From assembly GCA_020072845.1 (NCBI GenBank), contig JAIQGF010000005.1, positions 117,028 through 181,027 of the forward strand: a stretch of 64,000 nucleotides of DNA, written 5' to 3'. The notes below the pieces were generated by a model. It was given only the letters and a program-made list of their open reading frames with translations. It was not told the origin of the DNA and did not search any database. A program made the position numbers and the translations under genes. This stretch comes from Terriglobia bacterium (GTDB taxonomy: Bacteria > Acidobacteriota > Terriglobia > Terriglobales > Acidobacteriaceae). Below, piece by piece: positions 7,740 through 15,960 of this stretch; the first letter of the stretch is position 1, and each line of letters starts with the position of its first letter.

Positions 7740-9731
7740 ATGCCAGATCGAAGTCTTGAGCTTGATGTTTTCCGCGACCTCATGGAGGAAGCCGGCACCA
7801 TCGGCCAGCTCGCCAAAGACAAGGAGGCATTCACCGCTGCCTATGAGGCGTTCCGCGCCGGTGACTCGGAGAAGTTCCATGCCATTCTGGAGCGGCTACG
7901 CCTGCGTCCGTACTGTCGCCTGATTTGTGAGTGGTTTCGCAGCAAGGAGTGCATCTTCCTCTGCCTCGAACTCTGCGGACCACCCAAGGTCATCGAGAAA
8001 CCCAACCCGCACGACCTCGCTGATGCCATCGTGCGCATCACCGCCAACGAATCGCTGGTAAAGCAGCTCGTACAAGTGCTGGAAAAGCGCGATCACAACG
8101 CCTTCCAGCGCATCGTCGCCGAGCACAAACTCGGTCTCCTTTGCCACTTCTTCTGTCACTGGCTCTGCGTGATCCGTTACCGCCTGCTATGCCGATGGGT
8201 CTGCAGCCCCGAAAGAATTGAGAAGCCCGATCTTGCCGGCGAACTCAAGGCTGCCGGGCTCGCCCTCCGGCAATTACTCGAACACAAACAGGCCTTTGAC
8301 CAGGCGGTGGCCGCCTCTGATGCCGGGGACTCCGCCAAGCTTGGCTCGGCTATTCAGGCTGCCGACCTGCTTTCCCGGTGCCGTTTCATTTGCGAGTGGT
8401 TCTGCAGTTGGCGTTGCACGCTGGTCTGCCTGAACCTTTGCCGGCAGTATCCGGTCCGGGAGAGCACGAACCACATAGAGGAAGCATTAGCATTTGCCAA
8501 AGCGCTGCAGCCGCTCCTCCAGAACCTCACCCAGTTCGAGCGTTTGAGCGTGGCCGTCGGCTCGGGAGACACCAAAGCCTATGATGCCATTCTGAAGGAG
8601 TTCAAGCTGCCGCATTTCTGCATTCAGCTATGCCACTGGGTCTGCGGATTGCGCTGCCGCCGCTTCTGTAACCTCGCATGCCCGCCGCAGCAGTTGTATC
8701 CCTGGTTCACCTCCATCGGGCGTTACGACTATCTCACCGACATTCACAGTCCGCACGGCCTAGGCGTAGACGGGCTGACTAATGACGGTCGCGCCTTCTA
8801 CTCCAACCTGCGCCTGAATGGCATTCTCTCGCAAACGCTGGGTGGCCAGCAGTTGGAGTATCGCTTCGAAACCCGTCCCACGGACAACGATGGCAATCCC
8901 ACCGGCCCCTGGTCACCCGTACTGCCCGCCCAGATCGCCCGTACCGAAATTGGGCATTGGGAACGCTTCAAGCCCGTCTTTCCCTTCATCGAAACGAAAA
9001 AGTACACGGTGAATGGCACGGCCGGCCCAAACGAAAAGGTAGCCACCATCGCCGCGGATGGCTGGATCCAGGTGCCGCAGGAGAATAATTACATGTCTCC
9101 GGCTGGGGCGTTTTTCTCCAACGGCAACATGATCGAGCTGATCTCGCGGTCCCTCGCGCCCTTCACTCCCGCTGATGAAACCGGAGTGAAGGCGGGCAGT
9201 CAAGCCACTCACCCTCTGGTACAGGATGTCTATTTCGGCATCCGCATGCGCATTCGGCAAGTGGGTAATGCTGCCTCAGAAACCGACGGTGGTACCTGCG
9301 AGCACATCGCAATTGACAACACCCTCTACAACAGCATCACCCTCCACCCGAGTTGGGACGGAGGCTTGCAAAGCCCGGGGCAGCTCGCGGTGCGCATGCT
9401 CGACATCGACGAACTGATCGCCCATCCCTGTGGAGATATCCAGGACACGCTCACCGTGAAGTTCACGGCAGCTCATCCTAATCTCGGCTCGGTCAGCATT
9501 TCGATGACCGGTCCCGGTGGGCCATACCCCTTCACGTTGACTCCGATACCCGAGCCGGGTGACTGGTTCGGTGCGGCTAATCCTCCTGCGCCCCCTGATC
9601 CTAATGCGTGGTCGGTCTCCGGCCTGGCTCCTTGCGCGTACCTGGTCACGCTTACGATCACGGTGCTCTTGACCGACGGGGATAATGTGCCTGACGCGCT
9701 TTACGATCAGATTGCTTTCTGTAAGAAGTAG
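7740..9731 (+). CDS. Four-repeat cysteine-ladder protein with C-terminal beta domain
   Basis: An unrecognised 663-aa protein with no signal peptide. Residues 1-320 hold four units of about 78 residues. Each has a charged helical part (for example AFRAGDSEKFHAILERL) and then a Trp-containing segment with cysteines at every fourth residue. The positions are C59/63/71/75/79, C135/139/143/151/155, C214/218/222/226/230/234 and C294/298/302/306/310/314. Unit 1 has Arg at the third slot and unit 2 Tyr at the fourth; units 3 and 4 have all six. On a helix these line one face. Residues 325-663 look like beta-sandwich sequence rich in Gly, Pro, Thr and Asp. The ATG follows a strong AAGGAGG. It may bind metal or form disulfides; function unknown. 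Confidence 0.85.
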   Translation: MPDRSLELDVFRDLMEEAGTIGQLAKDKEAFTAAYEAFRAGDSEKFHAILERLRLRPYCRLICEWFRSKECIFLCLELCGPPKVIEKPNPHDLADAIVRITANESLVKQLVQVLEKRDHNAFQRIVAEHKLGLLCHFFCHWLCVIRYRLLCRWVCSPERIEKPDLAGELKAAGLALRQLLEHKQAFDQAVAASDAGDSAKLGSAIQAADLLSRCRFICEWFCSWRCTLVCLNLCRQYPVRESTNHIEEALAFAKALQPLLQNLTQFERLSVAVGSGDTKAYDAILKEFKLPHFCIQLCHWVCGLRCRRFCNLACPPQQLYPWFTSIGRYDYLTDIHSPHGLGVDGLTNDGRAFYSNLRLNGILSQTLGGQQLEYRFETRPTDNDGNPTGPWSPVLPAQIARTEIGHWERFKPVFPFIETKKYTVNGTAGPNEKVATIAADGWIQVPQENNYMSPAGAFFSNGNMIELISRSLAPFTPADETGVKAGSQATHPLVQDVYFGIRMRIRQVGNAASETDGGTCEHIAIDNTLYNSITLHPSWDGGLQSPGQLAVRMLDIDELIAHPCGDIQDTLTVKFTAAHPNLGSVSISMTGPGGPYPFTLTPIPEPGDWFGAANPPAPPDPNAWSVSGLAPCAYLVTLTITVLLTDGDNVPDALYDQIAFCKK

Positions 9732-10055
9732 GCATAGACACTTCCAGCGAGAAGACTCCGTCATCCGCGGGGCCTCTCGCTGGAAGCTATTCCTTCGATG
9801 TGTGGAGAGCCTGCTCCGCGCACCGCGGCCAATCAAATTCCCGTGGCTGGCCCCTCCATGCACCCGGAGCCCGCCCTGGGCGCAGCCGAAGGCTGGGAAA
9901 AGCGAATCTCAACGCCACCCCCCCTCGCTTCTAAATCTTCTGCCCAACGAAGTGAGTGGAACCCTTAACGATCTATCGCCGGCATTTTCCCCAGCCATCC
10001 TCGAATTACCTCCGGCCGATGCGTCAGACCGAAATGTGCAAACGACTTCCGCGAG

Positions 10056-10073
10056 TGTGCAAACTCTTGCACA
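10056..10073. promoter_or_regulatory. Perfect dyad TGTGCAA-4-TTGCACA, possible operator
   Basis: Seven-base inverted arms separated by ACTC, with a third copy of the word (TGTGCAAAC) at 10035-10043. This looks like a binding site for a dimeric regulator. There is no obvious -10/-35 pair in register and the gene it would serve is uncertain. Confidence 0.35.
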
Positions 10074-10173
10074 TTATCGGCCGACAACTCACGTAGCCAC
10101 CCAATCCTAAGTTACTGATATCAAAGGGGAACATCTCTAGAATCTATATGGTCGTTAACTTGCCCTGTTTTCG

Positions 10174-10539
10174 GTGCAAATTCCCAGCCCGGTGAGGACA
10201 ATGCTAGTCTCAAAGTTGCTCGAAGGCGTGGTGGTGGTGGAACGCGGGTCGTCGCGCCGCGCGTTTCGACCCAAGTTCGTGCATCGTCTCCTGCTCGCCT
10301 GGCTTTTTCGACACTTCGCTTCCCTGCCCATGTCCGTCTTGACGGCAAGCCAGAAAGCCCTGGTCGCCAACATCATCGCCAACGGCCGGACCACTCCGGT
10401 CCCTGACGGTGATTTCGGCACCATTATCGGCACGGTAGAGAGTGTCATCCCCCAAGCGGATCACAGGAAGCCCGTCGCCTCCAGCACCGGTTGGGAATTC
10501 GCGAGACGGGGCGCAACTGGCGACCGCATTTCAGCCTAA
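10174..10539 (+). CDS. Doubtful hypothetical protein
   Basis: A GTG-started frame of 121 aa with no recognised domain. A mid-section (SLPMSVLTASQKALVANIIANG...PDGDFGTIIGTVE) looks protein-like, while the ends are rich in Arg and Ser as in shadow frames. It lies downstream of the TGTGCAA dyad. I include it only as a possibility. Confidence 0.25.
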   Translation: MQIPSPVRTMLVSKLLEGVVVVERGSSRRAFRPKFVHRLLLAWLFRHFASLPMSVLTASQKALVANIIANGRTTPVPDGDFGTIIGTVESVIPQADHRKPVASSTGWEFARRGATGDRISA

Positions 10540-10621
10540 GCTCGCGAAAAACATCCGCTCATAACACGGCAGCGCCAGGGTGGGGGTTTTCCTCGCACTT
10601 CAAGTACACTTGTGCCCATAG

Positions 10622-10643
10622 GCCCCGGCGCCCTCGCCGGGGC
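10622..10643 (+). terminator. GC-rich hairpin followed by TTTT
   Basis: GCCCCGGCG pairs with CGCCGGGGC around a CCCT loop, followed after three bases by TTTT. This has intrinsic-terminator form on the + strand and would isolate the panE-like gene from anything upstream. Confidence 0.6.
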
Positions 10644-10673
10644 TGCCTTTTGACATAAGCAGATCGCGGCTGC

Positions 10674-10693
10674 GGCGGGCGCCCTCGCCCGCC
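10674..10693. repeat. Second GC-rich hairpin with the same CCCT loop
   Basis: GGCGGGCG and CGCCCGCC pair around CCCT. It shares the loop and the GCGCCCTCGC core with the hairpin at 10622, so the two look like tandem copies of one element. It ends 25 bases before the panE-like start codon and would lie in that gene's leader. Confidence 0.5.
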
Positions 10694-10718
10694 TCTCGCA
10701 ATCCGTAGGGATGAGCAA

Positions 10719-11657
10719 ATGAGCCAATTGCAAGTCGCTGTGTATGGCGTGGGCGGCGTCGGAGGCTACTTCGGCGCCACGCTCGCGCGCGCCGGTAATC
10801 CCGTTTCCCTGATCGCCCGCGGCGATCATCTGCGCGCCATCCGCGAATCAGGGCTGAAGATCGTGACTCCCAAGGAGGAGTTCACCGTTACTCCCGTCGC
10901 CGCCGGCGACAATCCCGCTGACATCGGTCCCGTAGATATTGTTCTCGTTGGGGTCAAAGCCTGGCAGGTGCCCGACGCGGCGAAAGCCATGCGCCCGCTG
11001 CTGAAGCCGGACACGCGCGTCGTGCCCCTGCAGAACGGTGTCGAAGCCGTGGACGACCTGGCCAGGGTGCTCGGACGCGAGTACGTGCTCGGTGGACTGT
11101 GCCGCATCATCGCTTCCATTGCCGCGCCCGGTGTAATCAGGATCGGCCCCATGGAGCCGATCGCCGTGCTCGGCGAACTCGACGGCGCCGAACTGGCCGG
11201 CAATGCGAAAGCCCTTTACGACGCGTTCCGCAACGCCGGCGTGAATGTATCGAAAGCGCCCGACATTCAGGCGGCGCTCTGGGAGAAGCTGTTGTTCATC
11301 GCTGCCGTGAGCGGCGTGGGCGCCGTGTCGCGCGCCAACGTCGGCGAAGTCCGCCAATCCCCGCCCACGCGCGCCCTGCTGCAGCAGGTCATGGAAGAGG
11401 TCGCCGCCGTGGCCGCCAAGCGTGGCGTGCGCATCGCCCCCGACATCGTCGCGCGCACCATGGCTTTCATCGACACCATGCCCGGGGAAGGCACCGCTTC
11501 CATGCAGCGCGACGTCGCCGCCGGACGCCCCTCGGAACTCGAGGCCATCATCGGCAGCGTCCATCGCCTCGGCAGCGCAGCCGGCGTGCCTACCCCGGCG
11601 ACTCAGTTCATCTACGCCAGCCTGTTGCCGCAGGAGAGGCGGGCGCGTTCCGCCTGA
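10719..11657 (+). CDS. panE: 2-dehydropantoate 2-reductase (ApbA/PanE family)
   Basis: NADPH-dependent reductase that makes pantoate for CoA synthesis, or a related ketopantoate-type reductase. The Rossmann motif GVGGVGG is at residues 10-16. PLQNGVEAVDDL (about 103-114) and the C-terminal ALWEKLLFIAAVSG and SMQRDVAAGRPSELEAIIGSV blocks are family signatures containing the catalytic lysine and the substrate-binding Ser/Glu residues. Length 312 aa is normal. The ATG at 10719 lies nine bases after GTAGGG. Many family members are not true PanE, so the exact substrate is less certain than the family. Confidence 0.88.
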   Translation: MSQLQVAVYGVGGVGGYFGATLARAGNPVSLIARGDHLRAIRESGLKIVTPKEEFTVTPVAAGDNPADIGPVDIVLVGVKAWQVPDAAKAMRPLLKPDTRVVPLQNGVEAVDDLARVLGREYVLGGLCRIIASIAAPGVIRIGPMEPIAVLGELDGAELAGNAKALYDAFRNAGVNVSKAPDIQAALWEKLLFIAAVSGVGAVSRANVGEVRQSPPTRALLQQVMEEVAAVAAKRGVRIAPDIVARTMAFIDTMPGEGTASMQRDVAAGRPSELEAIIGSVHRLGSAAGVPTPATQFIYASLLPQERRARSA

Positions 11658-11766
11658 ACCACCACCGAGACACCGAGCACACCGAGAATCACCGAGAAAT
11701 CCCTTTCAGGAAGAAATAGGAAAATTTCCTCGGTGTACCTCGGTGCACTCGGTGTCTCGGTGGTGA
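11658..11766. repeat. Echo palindrome A1, word ACACCGAG
   Basis: The left arm (11658-11705) is an array of 'CACCGAGACACCGAG'-type words and the right arm (11728-11766) is its inverse ('CTCGGTGCACTCGGTG'). It starts at the base after the panE TGA. The same word makes loci at 15698, 51553, 55388 and 60193, with a half copy at 58532. Confidence 0.8.
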
Positions 11767-11798
11767 AGAACCACGCTCTACTCGGGGGCCCGCCGTGC

Positions 11799-12023
11799 TT
11801 ACCGTGTCGCTTGGTTTTTCGTGGGCGGAGGCGCGTTGTCACAGGCCGGCGTGCTGGCGGCTGCCGCCCCCGATTCCCTGCGCGCCAGCCGCGCGGCCAG
11901 TTGGCGCACGCGTCCCTCCAGCTCGCGCTGCCGGATGAAGTCGGGCGAGCCGTGGTACATCATCTCGCGCCGCACCCACTCCAGCGCCTCCAGCACCTCG
12001 CGCATGGATCTCGATCTCTGCAT
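11799..12023 (-). CDS. Small hypothetical protein
   Basis: A 74-aa protein rich in Arg and Glu with a helical core (MREVLEALEWVRREMMYHGSPDFIRQRELEGRVRQLAARLARRE). It may be a short coiled-coil protein. The C-terminal 25 residues are low complexity. It lies 76 bases downstream of the deoxynucleoside kinase on the same strand and could be its operon partner. I do not recognise a family. Confidence 0.45.
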   Translation of the reverse strand: MQRSRSMREVLEALEWVRREMMYHGSPDFIRQRELEGRVRQLAARLARRESGAAAASTPACDNAPPPTKNQATR

Positions 12024-12099
12024 GCAGTCAGGATTCTAGCGCGAGGCGCGCCCAGGCTCCGCGCGCTCGAAGGCCTTCAACTTTGCGCCTTGCGCCCGA

Positions 12100-12762
12100 T
12101 TACGCGCTGGCCGCCTGCCCGCCCAGCGGCAGGAAGTACTGCGTGCCGCGCACCGGTTCGCTGACCTTGCGCAACAGCTCCTGCAGGTCTTCGTTGCGGT
12201 CCACGAAGTCAATGTCGGAGGTGTTGACGATCAGCAGGTCGCTGCCCGTGTAGTGAAAGAAGAAATGCTCGTAGGCGCGCGCGACTTCTTCCAGATAGTC
12301 GTCGCTGATCGCCGATTCCGCCGCCGCGCCCTTCTTGCGCAGGCGCTTTTTCAGCACCTCGGGCGTGGCCTGGAGATAGATGACCAGGTCGGGCGTGGGC
12401 ACCTGCGCGCGGAACTCGCTATAAAAGCGGTTGTAAATCTCCAACTCGGAGTCGGTCAGGTTGAGGCAGGCGAAGAGCTTGTCTTTTTCGAAAATGTAGT
12501 CGGCCACCACGACGCGCCGCGACTTCGGCCCCACGTCCAGCGCCTTGAGCTGCTCGAATCGCCGCACCAGGAACGCCATTTGCGCCTGAAAGGCCGCGCC
12601 GCGCTCGCCGTCGTAGAAGGCGCGCAGGAACGGGTTGTCTTCCGGCTCGGAGATGCGTTGCGCGTGCAGCCGCTCCGCCAGCACTTCCGCCAGCGTGCTT
12701 TTGCCCACGCGAATGGGACCTTCGATTGCTATATATCGGGGTAGCTCGAAAAGATTGGCCAT
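12100..12762 (-). CDS. Deoxynucleoside kinase (dNK family)
   Basis: Cytoplasmic salvage kinase that phosphorylates deoxynucleosides. The P-loop is GPIRVGKS at residues 15-22. ADYIFEKDKLFACLNL (about residues 86-101) matches the bacterial deoxyguanosine/deoxyadenosine kinase block, and the LID-like arginines lie in VLKKRLRKKG. Length (220 aa) is typical. Substrate preference cannot be read from sequence alone. The upstream region contains a strong hairpin (12788-12818). Confidence 0.85.
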   Translation of the reverse strand: MANLFELPRYIAIEGPIRVGKSTLAEVLAERLHAQRISEPEDNPFLRAFYDGERGAAFQAQMAFLVRRFEQLKALDVGPKSRRVVVADYIFEKDKLFACLNLTDSELEIYNRFYSEFRAQVPTPDLVIYLQATPEVLKKRLRKKGAAAESAISDDYLEEVARAYEHFFFHYTGSDLLIVNTSDIDFVDRNEDLQELLRKVSEPVRGTQYFLPLGGQAASA

Positions 12763-12787
12763 GGTGCCGGGTCGCCGTTTGCGGGGT

Positions 12788-12818
12788 CCCCAGCGAGCCG
12801 GCTTTTGGCTCGCTGGGG
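12788..12818. repeat. 12-bp perfect hairpin in the kinase leader
   Basis: CCCCAGCGAGCC pairs with GGCTCGCTGGGG around a seven-base loop. It ends 26 bases upstream of the kinase ATG (minus strand), so it would be transcribed as a leader structure or could terminate transcription coming from the right. Confidence 0.6.
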
Positions 12819-12887
12819 TGCCTCGTCCTGGGAACTGCGCGCAGCATAACCCGCAACTTTGCGGGAAGCAATTGCGGATTCAGTAAA

Positions 12888-12988
12888 CGGTCGATCAGTC
12901 GATCGGTCGGTCAGTCAAAAACAGGTTGACAAATTCGGCGCACCGACTGATTGACCGAAAGACCGATAGACCGATTGACCGATCGACC
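12888..12988. repeat. Echo palindrome, word GACCGATTGACCGA
   Basis: Left arm 12888-12916 ('CGGTCGATCAGTCGATCGG') and right arm 12945-12988 ('GACCGATAGACCGATTGACC') are inverted tandem arrays. Unlike most members it sits between divergent genes, with its right end two bases before the -10 box of the deacetylase. Confidence 0.65.
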
Positions 12989-12989
12989 T

Positions 12990-12995
12990 TACAAT
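12990..12995 (+). promoter_or_regulatory. -10 box of the deacetylase gene, leaderless arrangement
   Basis: TACAAT lies eight bases before the ATG at 13004 and no Shine-Dalgarno is seen. A weak -35 (TAGACC) is 17 bases upstream, inside the repeat. Confidence 0.45.
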
Positions 12996-13003
12996 CCGCC
13001 TAC

Positions 13004-13720
13004 ATGCTTCTACCAATTATCGCGGGCGCAGTTGCCGCCGTCACTGCCGGCTACAACAGCATGGCCCCGCGGTCGCAGCTGTACGGCCGCACCTTCATCG
13101 GAGAGCGTCGCCCGTCCCGCCGGCTGGCCCTCACTTTCGACGACGGCCCCAACGATCCGCACACCCTTCACCTGCTTGACGTGCTGGCGCGCCACAATGT
13201 TCACGCCACGTTTTTCATGATCGGCGGCTTCGTCGAACAGCGGCCCGAGATCGCGCGCGCCGTCGCCGCCGCCGGCCACGCCGTCGGCAACCACACGCAC
13301 ACCCACCCGAACCTGATTTTCCACCATGGCAGCGTGGTTCGCCGGGAACTGCAAGACTGCGAGCGCGCGCTCGATAATGCCGGAGTGGTGCGCGCCAGTC
13401 TCTTCCGCCCGCCCTACGGCGGACGCACTCCCATCGTGTTGCGAACCGCGCGCGACATGGGTCTGGAGCCCATCATGTGGAGCGTCACCGCCTGGGACTG
13501 GAATCCGCACTCCCCGGAAAAGATCACCCGGTTGGTCCACCGGCAGGTGCTCGGCGGCGACGTCATCTTGATGCACGACGGCGGGCATCTGCGCATCGGC
13601 ATGGACCGCTCCGCCTCCGTGCGCGCGGCGGAGCTTATCATCCAGAGATACAAGGGCGAGGGATATGAGTTCGTGACTGTACCGGAGATGATGCCGAAGC
13701 CGGCAGAAACTTCTAACTGA
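13004..13720 (+). CDS. Polysaccharide deacetylase (NodB homology domain)
   Basis: Metal-dependent carbohydrate esterase family 4 enzyme that removes N-acetyl groups from peptidoglycan, chitin-like or other polysaccharides. The N-terminus (LLPIIAGAVAAVTAGY) is a signal or anchor segment. Motif 1 TFDDGP has D46 and D47; motif 2 is GNHTHTHPN with the metal histidines; motif 3 is RPPYGG; later motifs DWNPHS and ILMHDGG are present. Length 238 aa is normal. The ATG at 13004 was preferred over an upstream in-frame codon that would be encoded by the repeat. Confidence 0.9.
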   Translation: MLLPIIAGAVAAVTAGYNSMAPRSQLYGRTFIGERRPSRRLALTFDDGPNDPHTLHLLDVLARHNVHATFFMIGGFVEQRPEIARAVAAAGHAVGNHTHTHPNLIFHHGSVVRRELQDCERALDNAGVVRASLFRPPYGGRTPIVLRTARDMGLEPIMWSVTAWDWNPHSPEKITRLVHRQVLGGDVILMHDGGHLRIGMDRSASVRAAELIIQRYKGEGYEFVTVPEMMPKPAETSN

Positions 13721-13749
13721 TCGCCTGAAACTGAAACGCGAAACCGGAA

Positions 13750-14253
13750 CTACTTCCCGCTCTTCAGCTTCTTCGATTTCTCTTCCACGCCGCGCGCCAG
13801 CTTTTCCTTGTGGCCTTTCAATTGGCGCGCGATTTCAGGATCGCCGAGCGCCAGCATCTGCGCCGCCAGGATCCCGGCGTTGGTGGCGCCGGGTTTGCCG
13901 ACCGCCACCGTCGCCACCGGGATTCCCGCCGGCATTTGCACCGTCGCCAGCAGCGAATCCAGGCCGCCCAGCGAAGTGGAAGGAATGGGTACGCCGATGA
14001 CGGGCAGCGTGGTCTCGGCGGCAATCACCCCGGCCAGGTGAGCCGCACCGCCCGCGCCCGCGATGATCACCCGGATGCCGCGCCCCGCGGCGTTGCGCGC
14101 GAATTCGCTGGTGCGCGCCGGCGAGCGGTGAGCGGAGGTGACATCCATCTCGTAGGCGATGCCGAATTCCTCCAGCGCCTTTCCCGCCTCCCGCATGATC
14201 TCCAGGTCGGAGTCGCTGCCCATGACGATGGCGACCACTGGTGTCTTTGCCAT
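13750..14253 (-). CDS. purE: 5-(carboxyamino)imidazole ribonucleotide mutase
   Basis: Purine pathway enzyme that converts N5-CAIR to CAIR. The GSDSD block, SAHRSP (the active-site His loop), [11 protein letters not shown] and [20 protein letters not shown] are all diagnostic of bacterial class I PurE. Length 167 aa is typical, with a Lys-rich tail. The ATG at 14253 follows an AAGAGGA box; an upstream TTG is less likely. purD lies directly upstream on the same strand, so the two form a purD-purE operon. The partner purK is not in this window. Confidence 0.95.
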   Translation of the reverse strand: MAKTPVVAIVMGSDSDLEIMREAGKALEEFGIAYEMDVTSAHRSPARTSEFARNAAGRGIRVIIAGAGGAAHLAGVIAAETTLPVIGVPIPSTSLGGLDSLLATVQMPAGIPVATVAVGKPGATNAGILAAQMLALGDPEIARQLKGHKEKLARGVEEKSKKLKSGK

Positions 14254-14275
14254 TCCATCCTCTTGCAAAAATCAA

Positions 14276-14344
14276 CCGCAAAGTACGCAAAGTTCGCGAA
14301 GGTGATTTAACAATTGCCTTTGCGTGCCCTTGCGTCCTTTGCGG
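14276..14344. repeat. Echo palindrome, word CCGCAAAGTACGCAAAG
   Basis: Arms 14276-14302 and 14317-14344 are imperfect inverted arrays. The element fills the purD-purE gap and begins eight bases after the purD stop. As RNA it would fold between the two cistrons. Confidence 0.65.
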
Positions 14345-14351
14345 TAAGCGC

Positions 14352-15623
14352 TTACTTCTTGAGGGCGCGCGCGCCGATGTCCTTGCGGTAATGCATGCCG
14401 TCGAAGCGGATCTTGGCGCAGGCCGCGTAGGCGCGATCGATCGCCGTCCGCAGATCGGGGCCGCGCGCGGTGACCCCGAGCACCCGCCCGCCCGCGGTGA
14501 AGTACGCGCCCTCACGCCGCGCCGTACCGGCGTGAAACACCACCACGTTCTCCATCGCCCCCGCGTCTTCCAGTCCAAAGATCTGCTTGCCGGTTTCGTA
14601 AGCGCCCGGGTATCCGCCCGACGCCAGCACGACGGTGACCGAGGAGTCCTGCGACCACTTGAAATCGCCGTCGCTCACCCGCCCTTCAATGGAGGCGATG
14701 AACGGCCCCAGCAGGTCGCTTTCCAACCGCATGACCATCGGCTGCGTCTCCGGATCGCCAAAGCGCGCGTTGAATTCCAGCACCATCGGCCCGCGCGCGG
14801 TCATGATCAACCCGCAGTACAGGATGCCGCGAAACTCGGTGCCTTCCTCGCGCATGCCGGCCACCACCGGACGCGCGATGTGGTTGACCAGCCAGTCGCG
14901 CATCTGGTCGTCCACCAGCATCGGAGTGGAGTACGCGCCCATGCCGCCGGTGTTCGGGCCGGTGTCGCCGTCGCCGACGCGCTTGTGGTCCTGGGCCGCG
15001 ACCAGCGGCGTGACCCGCTCGCCGTCGCTCAACACCAGAAACGAGAGTTCGTCGCCCTCCAGAAATTCCTCCAGCACCACGCGCCCGCCGGCCTCGCCCA
15101 CCATCTTGCCCGACAGCATGTCGGCGGCGACCGCCATCGCCTCCTCGCGGCTCTTGACAATGACCACGCCCTTGCCCGCCGCCAGCCCGTCGGCTTTCAC
15201 CACCACCGGCGCGCGGAACTGCTCGATGTTCTCGCGCACTTCCTCCATGGAATCGCAGATCGCATAGCGCGCGGTCGGAATGCGATGCCGGTACATGAAT
15301 TCCTTGGCAAAGCTCTTGCTGGATTCCAGGCGCGCGGCCGCCGCCGTGGGGCCGAAAATGCGCAGTCCGCGCCGCTGGAATTCGTCCACCACGCCCAGCG
15401 ACAGCGGCCCCTCCGGCCCCACCACGGTGAGATCAGGCTGGATGCGATGGGCGGCTTCCAGCAGCGAATCCAGATTGCGCACGTCGGCCGCGGAGCATTC
15501 CGCCTCAGCGCAAATGCCGCCGTTGCCCGGAATGCAGTACACCTGCCGGACGCGCTTCGACTGCCGCAGTTTCCAGACGAGCGCGTGCTCGCGCCCGCCG
15601 CTGCCAATCACCAGAACCTTCAT
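14352..15623 (-). CDS. purD: Phosphoribosylamine-glycine ligase
   Basis: ATP-grasp enzyme that joins phosphoribosylamine and glycine to give GAR in purine synthesis. The N-terminal MKVLVIGSGGREHALVWKL is the family signature, VVGPEGPL follows near residue 75, the ATP-grasp core includes PVVVKADGLAAGKGV, and the metal-binding end is VLEFNARFGDPETQ. Length 423 aa is standard. The start at 15623 matches the family N-terminus; an in-frame extension upstream runs into the A2 palindrome and is rejected. It is the first gene of the purD-purE pair. Confidence 0.95.
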   Translation of the reverse strand: MKVLVIGSGGREHALVWKLRQSKRVRQVYCIPGNGGICAEAECSAADVRNLDSLLEAAHRIQPDLTVVGPEGPLSLGVVDEFQRRGLRIFGPTAAAARLESSKSFAKEFMYRHRIPTARYAICDSMEEVRENIEQFRAPVVVKADGLAAGKGVVIVKSREEAMAVAADMLSGKMVGEAGGRVVLEEFLEGDELSFLVLSDGERVTPLVAAQDHKRVGDGDTGPNTGGMGAYSTPMLVDDQMRDWLVNHIARPVVAGMREEGTEFRGILYCGLIMTARGPMVLEFNARFGDPETQPMVMRLESDLLGPFIASIEGRVSDGDFKWSQDSSVTVVLASGGYPGAYETGKQIFGLEDAGAMENVVVFHAGTARREGAYFTAGGRVLGVTARGPDLRTAIDRAYAACAKIRFDGMHYRKDIGARALKK

Positions 15624-15697
15624 GTGCCGCCCAGAGTACAGGTTTCGCGATTCACCTTTCAAGCGCCACTTTCTGGGCAGTCCACGGGCGGCGGCGA

Positions 15698-15885
15698 AAC
15701 TCACCACCCAGACACCGAGGGCACCGAGGCCCACCGAGCTGACCGGGTCTCAATCACGCAGCAGGCGCAGGAAGCAGCAGGAAGAAAAAATTAAGGGCTT
15801 CTACGGTCCTCCGCGTCCCCAGCGTCCTCTGGGTTAAGCCTCCGGTCTCGGTGGATCTCGGTGCACTCGGTGGCTCGGTGGTGAA
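15698..15885. repeat. Echo palindrome A2, word ACACCGAG, between divergent genes
   Basis: Left arm 15698-15742 and right arm 15838-15885 carry the same word as A1 but with a longer spacer of about 95 bases. It lies between the divergent purD and mntR-like genes, so a terminator role for a neighbour is not obvious here. The rest of this 337-base gap holds the mntR promoter. Confidence 0.75.
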
Positions 15886-15922
15886 GGATCTGCGCACGAG
15901 AAACGCGAAAATCATGATGTTG

Positions 15923-15951
15923 TTAACTATAGTTAAGTTTTGGAGTATAAT
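15923..15951 (+). promoter_or_regulatory. MntR/DtxR operator within the promoter of the regulator gene
   Basis: A perfect 14-bp palindrome TTAACTATAGTTAA (15923-15936) lies just upstream of a consensus -10 TATAAT (15946-15951). TTAACT within it can act as a -35 with 17-base spacing. The start codon follows nine bases after the -10, so the mRNA is nearly leaderless. Placement over the -35/spacer is what autorepression by a metal-loaded regulator would need. Confidence 0.6.
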
Positions 15952-15960
15952 CCCGGTGCA

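Larger units (their letters stand above)
9732..10718. other. Nearly 1 kb with little coding signal
   Basis: Between the Cys-ladder gene and the panE-like gene I see one doubtful small ORF (10174-10539), one perfect dyad (10056-10073) and two GC-rich hairpins (10622-10643, 10674-10693). The first 300 bases have only shadow reading frames with poor codon use. Confidence 0.4.

Noticed and set aside
9685..10110. 141-aa frame after the Cys-ladder gene
   Set aside because: It starts inside the preceding gene, has Pro/Ser/Arg-rich shadow composition and no ribosome site.
10150..10200. Possible riboswitch (GGTGCAAATTCCCAGCCCGGTGAGG)
   Set aside because: The words faintly recall conserved boxes, but no surrounding stems of a known riboswitch class could be drawn.
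14241..15794. 517-aa plus-strand frame opposite purD and purE
   Set aside because: His/Arg/Gln-rich shadow of two well-identified purine genes.
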